From Bombus terrestris (taxonomy: Eukaryota; Arthropoda; Insecta; Hymenoptera; Apidae), in NCBI RefSeq assembly GCF_910591885.1, contig NW_025963624.1:124001-188000 (forward strand): a stretch of 64,000 bases of DNA, in the 5' to 3' direction. The position numbers were made by a program, and so were the translations under genes. Below, piece by piece: positions 30,180 to 43,900 of the stretch; the first letter of the stretch is position 1; every line of letters starts with the position of its first letter. Under the pieces are notes generated by a model that worked only from the letters and a program-made list of their open reading frames with translations, was not told where the DNA came from and made no database searches.

Positions 30180-32119
30180 GACACCGTTGGACATCGTTGG
30201 GCACCGTGGGACAACGTGGGACAACGTGGGACAACGTGGGACAACGTGGGACAACGTGGGACAACGTGGGACAACGTGGGACAACGTGGGACAACGTGGG
30301 ACATCGTGGGACAACGTGGGACAACGTGGGACAACGTGGGACAACGTGGGACATCGTTGGACATCGTTGGACATCGTGGGACACCGTTGGACACCGTTGG
30401 ACACCGTTGGACATCGTTGGACATCGTTGGACATCGTGGGACACCGTTGGACATCGTTGGACATCGTTGGACACCGTTGGACATCGTTGGACACCGTGGG
30501 ACAACGTGGGACAACGTGGGACAACGTGGGAAACCATGGAACAACGTGGGACAACGTGGGACACCGTTGGACATCGTCGGACAACGTGGGACAACGTGGG
30601 ACAAGGTGGGACAACGTGGGACAACGTGGGACACCGTTGGACATCGTTGGACATCGTTGGACATCGTGGGACACCGTTGGACATCGTTGGACATCGTTGG
30701 ACACCGTTGGACACCGTTGGACAACGTGGGACATCGTGGGACAACGTGGGACAACGTGGGACAACGTGGGACAACGTGGGACACCGTTGGACACCGTGGG
30801 ACACCGTTGGACACCGTTGGACACCGTTGGACATCGTTGGACATCGTTGGACATCGTGGGACACCGTTGGACATCGTTGGACATCGTTGGACACCGTTGG
30901 ACATCGTTGGACACCGTGGGACAACGTGGGACAACGTGGGACAACGTGGGAAACCATGGAACAACGTGGGACAACGTGGGAAACCATGGAACAACGTGGG
31001 ACAACGTGGGACACCGTTGGACATCGTCGGACAACGTGGGACAACGTGGGACAACGTGGGACAACGTGGGACAACGTGGGACAACGTGGGACAACGTGGG
31101 ACACCGTTGGACACCGTGGGACACCGTTGGACACCGTTGGACACCGTTGGACACCGTTGGACATCGTTGGACACCGTGGGACAACGTGGGACAACGTGGG
31201 ACAACGTGGGAAACCATGGAACAACGTGGGACAACGTGGGACACCGTTGGACATCGTTGGACATCGTTGGACACCGTGGGACAACGTGGGACAACGTGGG
31301 AAAACGTGGGACAACGTGGGACACCGTTGGACATCGCTGGACACCGTTGGACATCGTTGGACACCGTGGGACAACGTGGGACAACGTGGGACAACGTGGG
31401 ACAACGTGGGACACCGTTGGACATCGTTGGACAACGTGGGACACCGTTGGACATCGTTGGACACCGTGGGACAACGTGGGACAACGTGGGACACCGTTGG
31501 ACACCGTTGGACATCGTTGGACACCGTGGGACAACGTGGGACAACGTGGGACAACGTGGGAAACCATGGAACAACGTGGGACAACGTGGGACACCGTTGG
31601 ACATCGTTGGACAACGTGGGACAACGTGGGACAACGTGGGACAACGTGGGACAACGTGGGACAACGTGGGACAACGTGGGACAACGTGGGACACCGTTGG
31701 ACACCGTGGGACACCGTTGGACACCGTTGGACATCGTTGGACACCGTGGGACAACGTGGGACAACGTGGGACAACGTGGGACAACGTGGGACAACGTGGG
31801 ACAACGTGGGACAACGTGGGACAACGTGGCACAACGTGGGACAACGTGGGACACCGTTGGACATCGTTGGACAACGTGGGACAACGTGGGACAACGTGGG
31901 ACAACGTGGGACATCGTGGGACAACGTGGGACAACGTGGGACAACGTGGGACAACGTGGGACAACGTGGGACAACGTGGGACACCGTTGGACACCGTTGG
32001 ACATCGTTGGACAACGTGGGACAACGTGGGACAACGTGGGACAACGTGGGACAACGTGGGACAACGTGGGACAACGTGGGACAACGTGGGACAACGTGGG
32101 ACAACGTGGGACACCGTGG

Positions 32120-32699
32120 CACAACGTGGGACAACGTGGGACACCGTTGGACATCGTTGGACAACGTGGGACAACGTGGGACAACGTGGGACAACGTGGG
32201 ACAACGTGGGACAACGTGGGACAACGTGGGACAACGTGGGACACCGTTGGACACCGTTGGACAACGTTGGACACCGTGGGACAACGTGGGACAACGTGGG
32301 ACAACGTGGGACAACGTGGGACAACGTGGGACAACGTGGGACAACGTCGGACAACGTGGGACAACGTGGGACAACGTGGGACAACGTGGGACATCGTGGG
32401 ACAACGTGGGACAACGTGGGACAACGTGGGACAACGTGGGACATCGTGGGACAACGTGGGACAACGTGGGACAACGTGGGACACCGTTGGACACCGTTGG
32501 ACACCGTTGGACACCGTTGGACATCGTTGGACACCGTGGGACAACGTGGGACAACGTGGGACAACGTGGGAAACCATGGAACAACGTGGGACAACGTGGG
32601 ACACCGTTGGACATCGTTGGACATCGTTGGACACCGTGGGACAACGTGGGACAACGTGGGAAAACGTGGGACAACGTGGGACACCGTTGGACATCGCTG
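32120..32699. repeat. 0.6-kb dispersed cassette, copy 4
   Basis: Marks are cacaacgtgg 32120, gacaacgtcg 32340, gaaaacgtgg 32660 and gacatcgctg 32690, with spacing 220 then 350 bp. This is the copy-B partner of the cassette at 23,701 and has the same lengths. The unit just before the first mark is U4 rather than U1. Confidence 0.85.
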
Positions 32700-33449
32700 G
32701 ACACCGTTGGACATCGTTGGACACCGTGGGACAACGTGGGACAACGTGGGACAACGTGGGACAACGTGGGACAACGTGGGACATCGTGGGACAACGTGGG
32801 ACATCGTTGGACACCGTGGGACAACGTGGGACAACGTGGGACAACGTGGGAAACCATGGAACAACGTGGGACAACGTGGGACAACGTGGGACACCGTTGG
32901 ACACCGTTGGACACCGTTGGACACCGTTGGACACCGTTGGACATCGTTGGACACCGTGGGACAACGTGGGACAACGTGGGACAACGTGGGAAACCATGGA
33001 ACAACGTGGGACAACGTGGGACACCGTTGGACATCGTCGGACAACGTGGGACAACGTGGGACAACGTGGGACAACGTGGGACAACGTGGGACACCGTGGG
33101 ACACCGTTGGACACCGTTGGACACCGTTGGACACCGTTGGACATCGTTGGACACCGTGGGACAACGTGGGACAACGTGGGACAACGTGGGAAACCATGGA
33201 ACAACGTGGGACAACGTGGGACACCGTTGGACATCGTCGGACAACGTGGGACAACGTGGGACAACGTGGGACAACGTGGGACAACGTGGGACAACGTGGG
33301 ACAACGTGGGACAACGTGGGACACCGTTGGACACCGTGGGACACCGTTGGACATCGTTGGACACCGTGGGACAACGTGGGACAACGTGGGACAACGTGGG
33401 ACAACGTGGGACAACGTGGGACAACGTGGGACAACGTGGGACAACGTGG

Positions 33450-34070
33450 GACAACGTGGGACAACGTGGGACAACGTGGGACATCGTGGGACAACGTGGG
33501 ACAACGTGGGACAACGTGGGACAACGTGGGACACCGTTGGACAACGTGGGACACCGTTGGACATTGTTGGACACCGTGGGACAACGTGGGACAACGTGGG
33601 ACAACGTGGGACATCGTGGGACAACGTGGGACAACGTGGGACAACGTGGGACAACGTGGGACAACGTGGGACAACGTGGGACACCGTTGGACACCGTTGG
33701 ACACCGTTGGACACCGTTGGACATCGTTGGACACCGTGGGACAACGTGGGACAACGTGGGACAACGTGGGAAACCATGGAACAACGTGGGACAACGTGGG
33801 ACACCGTTGGACATCGTTGGACATCGTTGGACACCGTGGGACAACGTGGGACAACGTGGGAAAACGTGGGACAACGTGGGACACCGTTGGACATCGCTGG
33901 ACACCGTTGGACATCCTTGGACACCGTGGGACAACGTGGGACAACGTGGGACAACGTGGGACAACGTGGGACAACGTGGGACAACGTGGGACAACGTGGG
34001 ACAACGTGGGACAACGTGGGACATCGTGGGACAACGTGGGACAACGTGGGACAACGTGGGACAACGTGGG
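33450..34070. repeat. 0.6-kb segment, first of a pair 1.91 kb apart
   Basis: U5 at 33,480, gacattgttg at 33560, U6 at 33770, gaaaacgtgg at 33860 and gacatccttg at 33910 recur at 35,400, 35480, 35680, 35770 and 35820. At the last site the second copy has the common U3. Offsets are 1,920 then 1,910 bp, a one-unit loss. The first part lies within the 8.4-kb copy B. Confidence 0.82.
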
Positions 34071-35369
34071 ACATCGTTGGACACCGTTGGAAACCGTGGG
34101 ACAACGTGGGACAACGTGGGACAACGTGGGACAACGTGGGACAACGTGGGACAACGTGGGACATCGTGGGACAACGTGGGACAACGTGGGACAACGTGGG
34201 ACATCGTGGGACAACGTGGGACAACGTGGGACAACGTGGGACAACGTGGGACAACGTGGGACACCGTTGGACATCGTTGGACACCGTGGGACAACGTGGG
34301 ACAACGTGGGACAACGTGGGACACCGTTGGACACCGTTGGACACCGTTGGACACCGTTGGACACCGTTGGACATCGTTGGACACCGTGGGACAACGTGGG
34401 ACAACGTGGGACAACGTGGGAAACCATGGAACAACGTGGGACAACGTGGGACACCGTTGGACATCGTCGGACAACGTGGGACAACGTCGGACAACGTGGG
34501 ACAACGTGGGACAACGTGGGACAACGTGGGACAACGTGGGACAACGTGGGACAACGTGGGACAACGTGGGACATCGTGGGACAACGTGGGACAACGTGGG
34601 ACAACGTGGGACACCGTTGGACACCGTTGGACACCGTTGGACATCGTTGGACACCGTGGGACAACGTGGGACAACGTGGGACAACGTGGGAAACCATGGA
34701 ACAACGTGGGACAACGTGGGACACCGTTGGACATCGTTGGACATCGTTGGACACCGTGGGACAACGTGGGACAACGTGGGACACCGTTGGACATCGCTGG
34801 ACACCGTTGGACATCGTTGGACACCGTGGGACAACGTGGGACAACGTGGGACAACGTGGGACAACGTGGGACAACGTGGGACAACGTGGGACAACGTGGG
34901 ACAACGTGGGACAACGTGGGACATCGTGGGACAACGTGGGACAACGTGGGACAACGTGGGACAACGTGGGACATCGTTGGACACCGTTGGACACCGTGGG
35001 ACACCGTGGGACAACGTGGGACAACGTGGGACAACGTGAGACAACGTGGGACAACGTGGGACAACGTGGGACAACGTGGGACAACGTGGGACAACGTGGG
35101 ACAACGTGGGACAACGTGGGACAACGTGGGACAACGTGGGACATCGTGGGACAACGTGGGACAACGTGGGACAACGTGGGACAACGTGGGACAACGTGGG
35201 ACACCGTTGGACATCGTTGGACACCGTGGGACAACGTGGGACAACGTGGGACAACGTGGGACACCGTTGGACACCGTTGGACACCGTTGGACACCGTTGG
35301 ACACCGTTGGACATCGTTGGACACCATGGGACAACGTGGGACAACGTGGGACAACGTGGGAAACCATGG

Positions 35370-35990
35370 AACAACGTGGGACAACGTGGGACAACGTGGG
35401 ACATCGTGGGACAACGTGGGACAACGTGGGACAACGTGGGACAACGTGGGACACCGTTGGACAACGTGGGACACCGTTGGACATTGTTGGACACCGTGGG
35501 ACAACGTGGGACAACGTGGGACAACGTGGGACATCGTGGGACAACGTGGGACAACGTGGGACAACGTGGGACAACGTGGGACAACGTGGGACACCGTTGG
35601 ACACCGTTGGACACCGTTGGACACCGTTGGACATCGTTGGACACCGTGGGACAACGTGGGACAACGTGGGACAACGTGGGAAACCATGGAACAACGTGGG
35701 ACAACGTGGGACACCGTTGGACATCGTTGGACATCGTTGGACACCGTGGGACAACGTGGGACAACGTGGGAAAACGTGGGACAACGTGGGACACCGTTGG
35801 ACATCGCTGGACACCGTTGGACATCGTTGGACACCGTGGGACAACGTGGGACAACGTGGGACAACGTGGGACAACGTGGGACAACGTGGGACAACGTGGG
35901 ACAACGTGGGACAACGTGGGACATCGTGGGACAACGTGGGACAACGTGGGACAACGTGGGACAACGTTGGACACCGTTGGACACCGTGGG
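35370..35990. repeat. 0.6-kb segment, second of a pair 1.91 kb apart
   Basis: Contains the third and last gacattgttg of the window (35480) in the same context as at 25141 and 33560. Because the unit at 35820 is common U3 rather than gacatccttg, either the gacatccttg change arose after this copy split off or it was lost here. Confidence 0.8.
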
Positions 35991-36279
35991 ACAACGTGGG
36001 ACAACGTGGGACAACGTGGGACAACGTGGGACAACGTGGGACAACGTGGGACAACGTGGGACAACGTGGGACAACGTGGGACAACGTGGGACAACGTGGG
36101 ACAACGTGGGACAACGTGGGACAACGTGGGACATCGTGGGACAACGTGGGACAACGTGGGACAACGTGGGACAACGTGGGACAACGTGGGACACCGTTGG
36201 ACATCGTTGGACAACGTGGGACACCGTTGGACATCGTTGGACACCGTGGGACAACGTGGGACAACGTGGGACACCGTTG

Positions 36280-39200
36280 GACACCGTTGGACATCGTTGG
36301 ACACCGTGGGACAACGTGGGACAACGTGGGACAACGTGGGAAACCATGGAACAACGCGGGACAACGTGGGACACCGTTGGACATCGTTGGACAACGTGGG
36401 ACAACGTGGGACAACGTGGGACAACGTGGGACAACGTGGGACAACGTGGGACAACGTGGGACACCGTTGGACACCGTGGGACACCGTTGGACACCGTTGG
36501 ACATCGTTGGACACCGTGGGACAACGTGGGACAACGTGGGACAACGTGGGAGAACGTGGGACAACGTGGGACAACGTGGGACAACGTGGGACAACGTGGG
36601 ACAACGTGGGACAACGTGGGACATCGTGGGACAACGTGGGACAACGTGGGACAACGTGGGACAACGTGGGACACCGTTGGACAACGTGGGACACCGTTGG
36701 ACATCGTTGGACACCGTGGGACAACGTGGGACAACGTGGGACCACGTGGGACAACGTGGGACAACGTGGGACAACGTGGGACAACGTGGGACAACGTGGG
36801 ACAACGTGGGACAACGTGGGACAACGTGGGACAACGTGGGACAACGTGGGACAACGTGGGACAACGTGGGACAACGTGGGACACCGTTGGACATCGTTGG
36901 ACACCGTGGGACACCGTGGGACAACGTGGGACAACGTGGGACAACGAGGGACAACGTGGGACAACGTGGGAAACCATGGAACAACGTGGGACAACGTGGG
37001 ACACCGTTGGACATCGTTGGACAACGTGGGACAACGTGGGACAACGTGGGACAACGTGGGACAACGTGGGACAACGTGGGACAACGTGGGACACCGTTGG
37101 ACACCGTGGGACACCGTTGGACACCGTTGGACATCGTTGGACATCGTTGGACACCGTGGGACAACGTGGGACAACGTGGGACAACGTGGGACAACGTGGG
37201 ACACCGTTGGACATCGTTGGACATCGTTGGACATCGTGGGACACCGTTGGACATCGTTGGACATCGTTGGACACCGTTGGACACCGTTGGACAACGTGGG
37301 ACATCGTGGGACAACGTGGGACAACGTGGGACAACGTGGGACAACGTGGGACACCGTTGGATACCGTGGGACACCGTTGGACACCGTTAGACACCGTTGG
37401 ACATCGTTGGACATCGTTGGACATCGTGGGACACCGTTGGACATCGTTGGACATCGTTGGACACCGTTGGACATCGTTGGACACCGTTGGACATCGTTGG
37501 ACACCGTTGGACACCGTTGGACATCGTTGGACATCGTGGGACAACGTGGGACAACGTGGGACAACGTGGGACAACGTGGGACATCGTGGGACAACGTGGG
37601 ACAACGTGGGACAACGTGGGACAACGTGGGACAACGTGGGACACCGTTGGACATCGTTGGACAACGTGGGACACCGTTGGACATCGTTGGACACCGTGGG
37701 ACAACGTGGGACAACGTGGGACACCGTTGGACACCGTTGGACATCGTTGGACACCGTGGGACAACGTGGGACAACGTGGGACAACGTGGGAAACCATGGA
37801 ACAACGTGGGACAACGTGGGACACCGTTGGACATCGTTGGACAACGTGGGACAACGTGGGACAACGTGGGACAACGTGGGACAACGTGGGACAACGTGGG
37901 ACAACGTGGGACACCGTTGGACAACGTGGGACACCGTTGGACATCGTTGGACACCGTGGGACAACGTGGGACAACGTGGGACAACGTGGGACATCGTGGG
38001 ACAACGTGGGACAACGTGGGACAACGTGGGACAACGTGGGACAACGTGGGACACCGTTGGACACCGTTGGACATCGTTGGACACCGTGGGACAACGTCGG
38101 ACAACGTGGGACAACGTGGGACAACGTGGGACAACGTGGGACAACGTGGGACAACGTGGGACAACGTGGGACAACGTGGGACAACGTGGGACAACGTGGG
38201 ACAACGTGGGACAACGTGGGACACCGTTGGACACCGTGGGACACCGTTGGACACCGTTGGACATCGTTGGACACCGTGGGACAACGTGGGACAACGTGGG
38301 ACAACGTGGGACAACGTGGGACAACGTGGGACAACGTGGGACAACGTGGGACAACGTGGGACAACGTGGGACAACGTGGGACAACGTGGGACAACGTGGG
38401 ACAACGTGGGACACCGTTGGACAACGTGGGACACCGTTGGACATCGTTGGACACCGTGGGACAACGTGGGACAACGTGGGACAACGTGGGACACCGTTGG
38501 ACATCGTTGGACATCGTTGGACATCGTTGGACATCGTGGGACACCGTTGGACATCGTTGGACATCGTTGGACACCGTTGGACATCGTTGGACATCGTTGG
38601 ACATCGTTGGACACCGTTGGACACCGTTGGACACCGTTGGACACCGTTGGACATCGTTGGACACCGTGGGACAACGTGGGACAACGTGGGACAACGTGGG
38701 ACAACGTGGGACAACGTGGGACAACGTGGGACACCGTGGGACAACGTGGGACAACGTGGGACAACGTGGGACAACGTGGGACAACGTGGGACAACGTGGG
38801 ACAACGTGGGACAACGTGGGACAACGTGGGACATCGTGGGACAACGTGGGACAACGTGGGACAACGTGGGACAACGTGGGACACCGTTGGACAACGTGGG
38901 ACACCGTTGGACATCGTTGGACACCGTGGGACAACGTGGGACAACGTGGGACCACGTGGGACAACGTGGGACAACGTGGGACAACGTGGGACAACGTGGG
39001 ACAACGTGGGACAACGTGGGACAACGTGGGACAACGTGGGACAACGTGGGACAACGTGGGACACCGTTGGACATCGTTGGACACCGTGGGACACCGTGGG
39101 ACAACGTGGGACAACGTGGGACAACGTGGGACAACGTGGGACAACGTGGGAAACCATGGAACAACGTGGGACAACGTGGGACACCGTTGGACATCGTTGG

Positions 39201-40060
39201 ACAACGTGGGACAACGTGGGACAACGTGGGACAACGTGGGACAACGTGGGACAACGTGGGACACCGTTGGACACCGTGGGACACCGTTGGACACCGTTGG
39301 ACATCGTTGGACACCGTGGGACAACGTGGGACAACGTGGGACAACGTGGGACACCGTTGGACATCGTTGGACACCGTGGGACAACGTGGGACAACGTGGG
39401 ACAACGTGGGAGAACGTGGGACAACGTGGGACAACGTGGGACAACGTGGGACAACGTGGGACAACGTGGGACAACGTGGGACATCGTGGGACAACGTGGG
39501 ACAACGTGGGACAACGTGGGACAACGTGGGACACCGTTGGACAACGTGGGACACCGTTGGACATCGTTGGACACCGTGGGACAACGTGGGACAACGTGGG
39601 ACCACGTGGGACAACGTGGGACAACGTGGGACAACGTGGGACAACGTGGGACAACGTGGGACAACGTGGGACAACGTGGGACAACGTGGGACAACGTGGG
39701 ACATCGTGGGACAACGTGGGACAACGTGGGACAACGTGGGACAACGTGGGACACCGTTGGACAACGTGGGACACCGTTGGACAACGTGGGACACCGTTGG
39801 ACATCGTTGGACACCGTGGGACAACGTGGGACAACGTGGGACCACGTGGGACAACGTGGGACAACGTGGGACAACGTGGGACAACGTGGGACAACGTGGG
39901 ACAACGTGGGACAACGTGGGACAACGTGGGACAACGTGGGACAACGTGGGACACCGTTGGACATCGTTGGACACCGTGGGACACCGTGGGACAACGTGGG
40001 ACAACGTGGGACAACGTGGGACAACGTGGGAAACCATGGAACAACGTGGGACAACGTGGG
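36280..40060. repeat. 3.8-kb segmental tandem duplication, copy A
   Basis: Landmarks are gagaacgtgg 36550, gaccacgtgg 36740, gacaacgagg 36940, gataccgtgg 37360, gacaacgtcg 38090, gagaacgtgg 39410 and gaccacgtgg 39600 and 39840. All recur at offsets of 3,780-3,820 bp. Private to this copy are aacaacgcgg after U6 at 36350 and gacaccgtta at 37380. Confidence 0.88.
37380..37389 (+). other. Unit gacaccgtta: stop triplets on both strands
   Basis: This one substitution (g to a at base 10) creates forward tag at 37388-37390 and reverse taa at 37387-37389. The sister position in copy B (about 41,160) has plain U2, so the change came after the 3.8-kb duplication. I find no forward stop triplet from here to the window end. 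Confidence 0.9.
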
Positions 40061-43000
40061 ACACCGTTGGACATCGTTGGACACCGTGGGACAACGTGGG
40101 ACAACGTGGGACAACGTGGGAAACCATGGAACAACGTGGGACAACGTGGGACACCGTTGGACATCGTTGGACAACGTGGGACAACGTGGGACAACGTGGG
40201 ACAACGTGGGACAACGTGGGACAACGTGGGACAACGTGGGACACCGTTGGACACCGTGGGACACCGTTGGACACCGTTGGACATCGTTGGACACCGTGGG
40301 ACAACGTGGGACAACGTGGGACAACGTGGGAGAACGTGGGACAACGTGGGACAACGTGGGACAACGTGGGACAACGTGGGACAACGTGGGACAACGTGGG
40401 ACATCGTGGGACAACGTGGGACAACGTGGGACAACGTGGGACAACGTGGGACACCGTTGGACAACGTGGGACACCGTTGGACATCGTTGGACACCGTGGG
40501 ACAACGTGGGACAACGTGGGACCACGTGGGACAACGTGGGACAACGTGGGACAACGTGGGACAACGTGGGACAACGTGGGACAACGTGGGACAACGTGGG
40601 ACAACGTGGGACATCGTGGGACAACGTGGGACAACGTGGGACAACGTGGGACACCGTGGGACAACGTGGGACACCGTTGGACATCGTTGGACACCGTGGG
40701 ACACCGTGGGACAACGTGGGACAACGTGGGACAACGAGGGACAACGTGGGACAACGTGGGAAACCATGGAACAACGTGGGACAACGTGGGACACCGTTGG
40801 ACATCGTTGGACAACGTGGGACAACGTGGGACAACGTGGGACAACGTGGGACAACGTGGGACAACGTGGGACACCGTTGGACACCGTGGGACACCGTTGG
40901 ACACCGTTGGACATCGTTGGACATCGTTGGACACCGTGGGACAACGTGGGACAACGTGGGACAACGTGGGACAACGTGGGACACCGTTGGACATCGTTGG
41001 ACATCGTTGGACATCGTGGGACACCGTTGGACATCGTTGGACATCGTTGGACACCGTTGGACACCGTTGGACAACGTGGGACATCGTGGGACAACGTGGG
41101 ACAACGTGGGACAACGTGGGACAACGTGGGACACCGTTGGATACCGTGGGACACCGTTGGACACCGTTGGACACCGTTGGACATCGTTGGACATCGTTGG
41201 ACATCGTGGGACACCGTTGGACATCGTTGGACATCGTTGGACACCGTTGGACATCGTTGGACACCGTTGGACATCGTTGGACACCGTTGGACATCGTTGG
41301 ACATCGTTGGACATCGTGGGACAACGTGGGACAACGTGGGACAACGTGGGACAACGTGGGACATCGTGGGACAACGTGGGACAACGTGGGACAACGTGGG
41401 ACAACGTGGGACAACGTGGGACACCGTTGGACATCGTTGGACAACGTGGGACACCGTTGGACATCGTTGGACACCGTGGGACAACGTGGGACAACGTGGG
41501 ACACCGTTGGACACCGTTGGACATCGTTGGACACCGTGGGACAACGTGGGACAACGTGGGACAACGTGGGAAACCATGGAACAACGTGGGACAACGTGGG
41601 ACACCGTTGGACATCGTTGGACAACGTGGGACAACGTGGGACAACGTGGGACAACGTGGGACAACGTGGGACAACGTGGGACAACGTGGGACACCGTTGG
41701 ACAACGTGGGACACCGTTGGACATCGTTGGACACCGTGGGACAACGTGGGACAACGTGGGACAACGTGGGACATCGTGGGACAACGTGGGACAACGTGGG
41801 ACAACGTGGGACAACGTGGGACAACGTGGGACACCGTTGGACACCGTTGGACATCGTTGGACACCGTGGGACAACGTCGGACAACGTGGGACAACGTGGG
41901 ACAACGTGGGACAACGTGGGACAACGTGGGACAACGTGGGACAACGTGGGACAACGTGGGACAACGTGGGACAACGTGGGACAACGTGGGACAACGTGGG
42001 ACAACGTGGGACACCGTTGGACACCGTGGGACACCGTTGGACACCGTTGGACATCGTTGGACACCGTGGGACAACGTGGGACAACGTGGGACAACGTGGG
42101 ACAACGTGGGACAACGTGGGACAACGTGGGACAACGTGGGACAACGTGGGACAACGTGGGACAACGTGGGACAACGTGGGACAACGTGGGACAACGTGGG
42201 ACACCGTTGGACAACGTGGGACACCGTTGGACATCGTTGGACACCGTGGGACAACGTGGGACAACGTGGGACAACGTGGGACAACGTGGGACAACGTGGG
42301 ACACCGTTGGACATCGTTGGACATCGTTGGACATCGTTGGACATCGTGGGACACCGTTGGACATCGTTGGACATCGTTGGACACCGTTGGACATCGTTGG
42401 ACATCGTTGGACATCGTTGGACACCGTTGGACACCGTTGGACACCGTTGGACACCGTTGGACATCGTTGGACACCGTGGGACAACGTGGGACAACGTGGG
42501 ACAACGTGGGACAACGTGGGACAACGTGGGACAACGTGGGACATCGTGGGACAACGTGGGACAACGTGGGACAACGTGGGACAACGTGGGACAACGTGGG
42601 ACAACGTGGGACAACGTGGGACAACGTGGGACAACGTGGGACATCGTGGGACAACGTGGGACAACGTGGGACAACGTGGGACAACGTGGGACACCGTTGG
42701 ACAACGTGGGACACCGTTGGACATCGTTGGACACCGTGGGACAACGTGGGACAACGTGGGACCACGTGGGACAACGTGGGACAACGTGGGACAACGTGGG
42801 ACAACGTGGGACAACGTGGGACAACGTGGGACAACGTGGGACAACGTGGGACAACGTGGGACAACGTGGGACACCGTTGGACATCGTTGGACACCGTGGG
42901 ACACCGTGGGACAACGTGGGACAACGTGGGACAACGTGGGACAACGTGGGACAACGTGGGAAACCATGGAACAACGTGGGACAACGTGGGACACCGTTGG

Positions 43001-43900
43001 ACATCGTTGGACAACGTGGGACAACGTGGGACAACGTGGGACAACGTGGGACAACGTGGGACAACGTGGGACACCGTTGGACACCGTGGGACACCGTTGG
43101 ACACCGTTGGACATCGTTGGACACCGTGGGACAACGTGGGACAACGTGGGACAACGTGGGACACCGTTGGACATCGTTGGACACCGTGGGACAACGTGGG
43201 ACAACGTGGGACAACGTGGGAGAACGTGGGACAACGTGGGACAACGTGGGACAACGTGGGACAACGTGGGACAACGTGGGACAACGTGGGACATCGTGGG
43301 ACAACGTGGGACAACGTGGGACAACGTGGGACAACGTGGGACACCGTTGGACAACGTGGGACACCGTTGGACATCGTTGGACACCGTGGGACAACGTGGG
43401 ACAACGTGGGACCACGTGGGACAACGTGGGACAACGTGGGACAACGTGGGACAACGTGGGACAACGTGGGACAACGTGGGACAACGTGGGACAACGTGGG
43501 ACAACGTGGGACATCGTGGGACAACGTGGGACAACGTGGGACAACGTGGGACAACGTGGGACACCGTTGGACAACGTGGGACACCGTTGGACAACGTGGG
43601 ACACCGTTGGACATCGTTGGACACCGTGGGACAACGTGGGACAACGTGGGACCACGTGGGACAACGTGGGACAACGTGGGACAACGTGGGACAACGTGGG
43701 ACAACGTGGGACAACGTGGGACAACGTGGGACAACGTGGGACAACGTGGGACAACGTGGGACACCGTTGGACATCGTTGGACACCGTGGGACACCGTGGG
43801 ACAACGTGGGACAACGTGGGACAACGTGGGACAACGTGGGACAACGTGGGAAACCATGGAACAACGTGGGACAACGTGGGACACCGTTGGACATCGTTGG
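40061..43900. repeat. 3.8-kb segmental tandem duplication, copy B
   Basis: Landmarks are gagaacgtgg 40330, gaccacgtgg 40520, gacaacgagg 40730, gataccgtgg 41140, gacaacgtcg 41870, gagaacgtgg 43220, and gaccacgtgg 43410 and 43650. Matching to copy A ends near 43,900, where copy A continues into this copy instead. Length differs from copy A by a few whole units, mainly around 42,240-42,300. Confidence 0.88.

Larger units (their letters stand above)
25571..33990. repeat. 8.4-kb segmental tandem duplication, copy B
   Basis: Landmarks are gacatcgctg 25681, gacaacgcgg 26021, gacgtcgttg 26841, tacatcgttg 27980, -gtgt units ending 29049 and 29449, gacaaggtgg 30600, gacattgttg 33560 and gacatccttg 33910. 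These match copy A in order. It starts exactly where copy A ends. It carries the only break of 10-bp register in the window (27,721). At positions where copy A has gacgacgtgg (19231) and gaaaacatgg (24431), this copy has the common forms. Confidence 0.9.
1..37390 (+). other. Stop-poor forward frames, decapeptide repeat; not called as coding
   Basis: Since 10 is not a multiple of 3, thirty bases (three units) encode ten residues, and all three forward frames give the same cyclic peptide G-Q-R-G-T-T-W-D-N-V in U1 runs. Forward stop triplets occur only at 520, 8498, 9108, 14938, 20640, 21040, 29049, 29449, 35037 and 37388. Variation is not biased by codon position, there is no signal peptide or domain, and AG dinucleotides (splice acceptors) are almost absent. 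Openness follows from the unit lacking TAA, TAG and TGA. The reverse strand likewise reads S-H-V-V-P-R-C-P-T-L in every frame. Confidence 0.9.
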
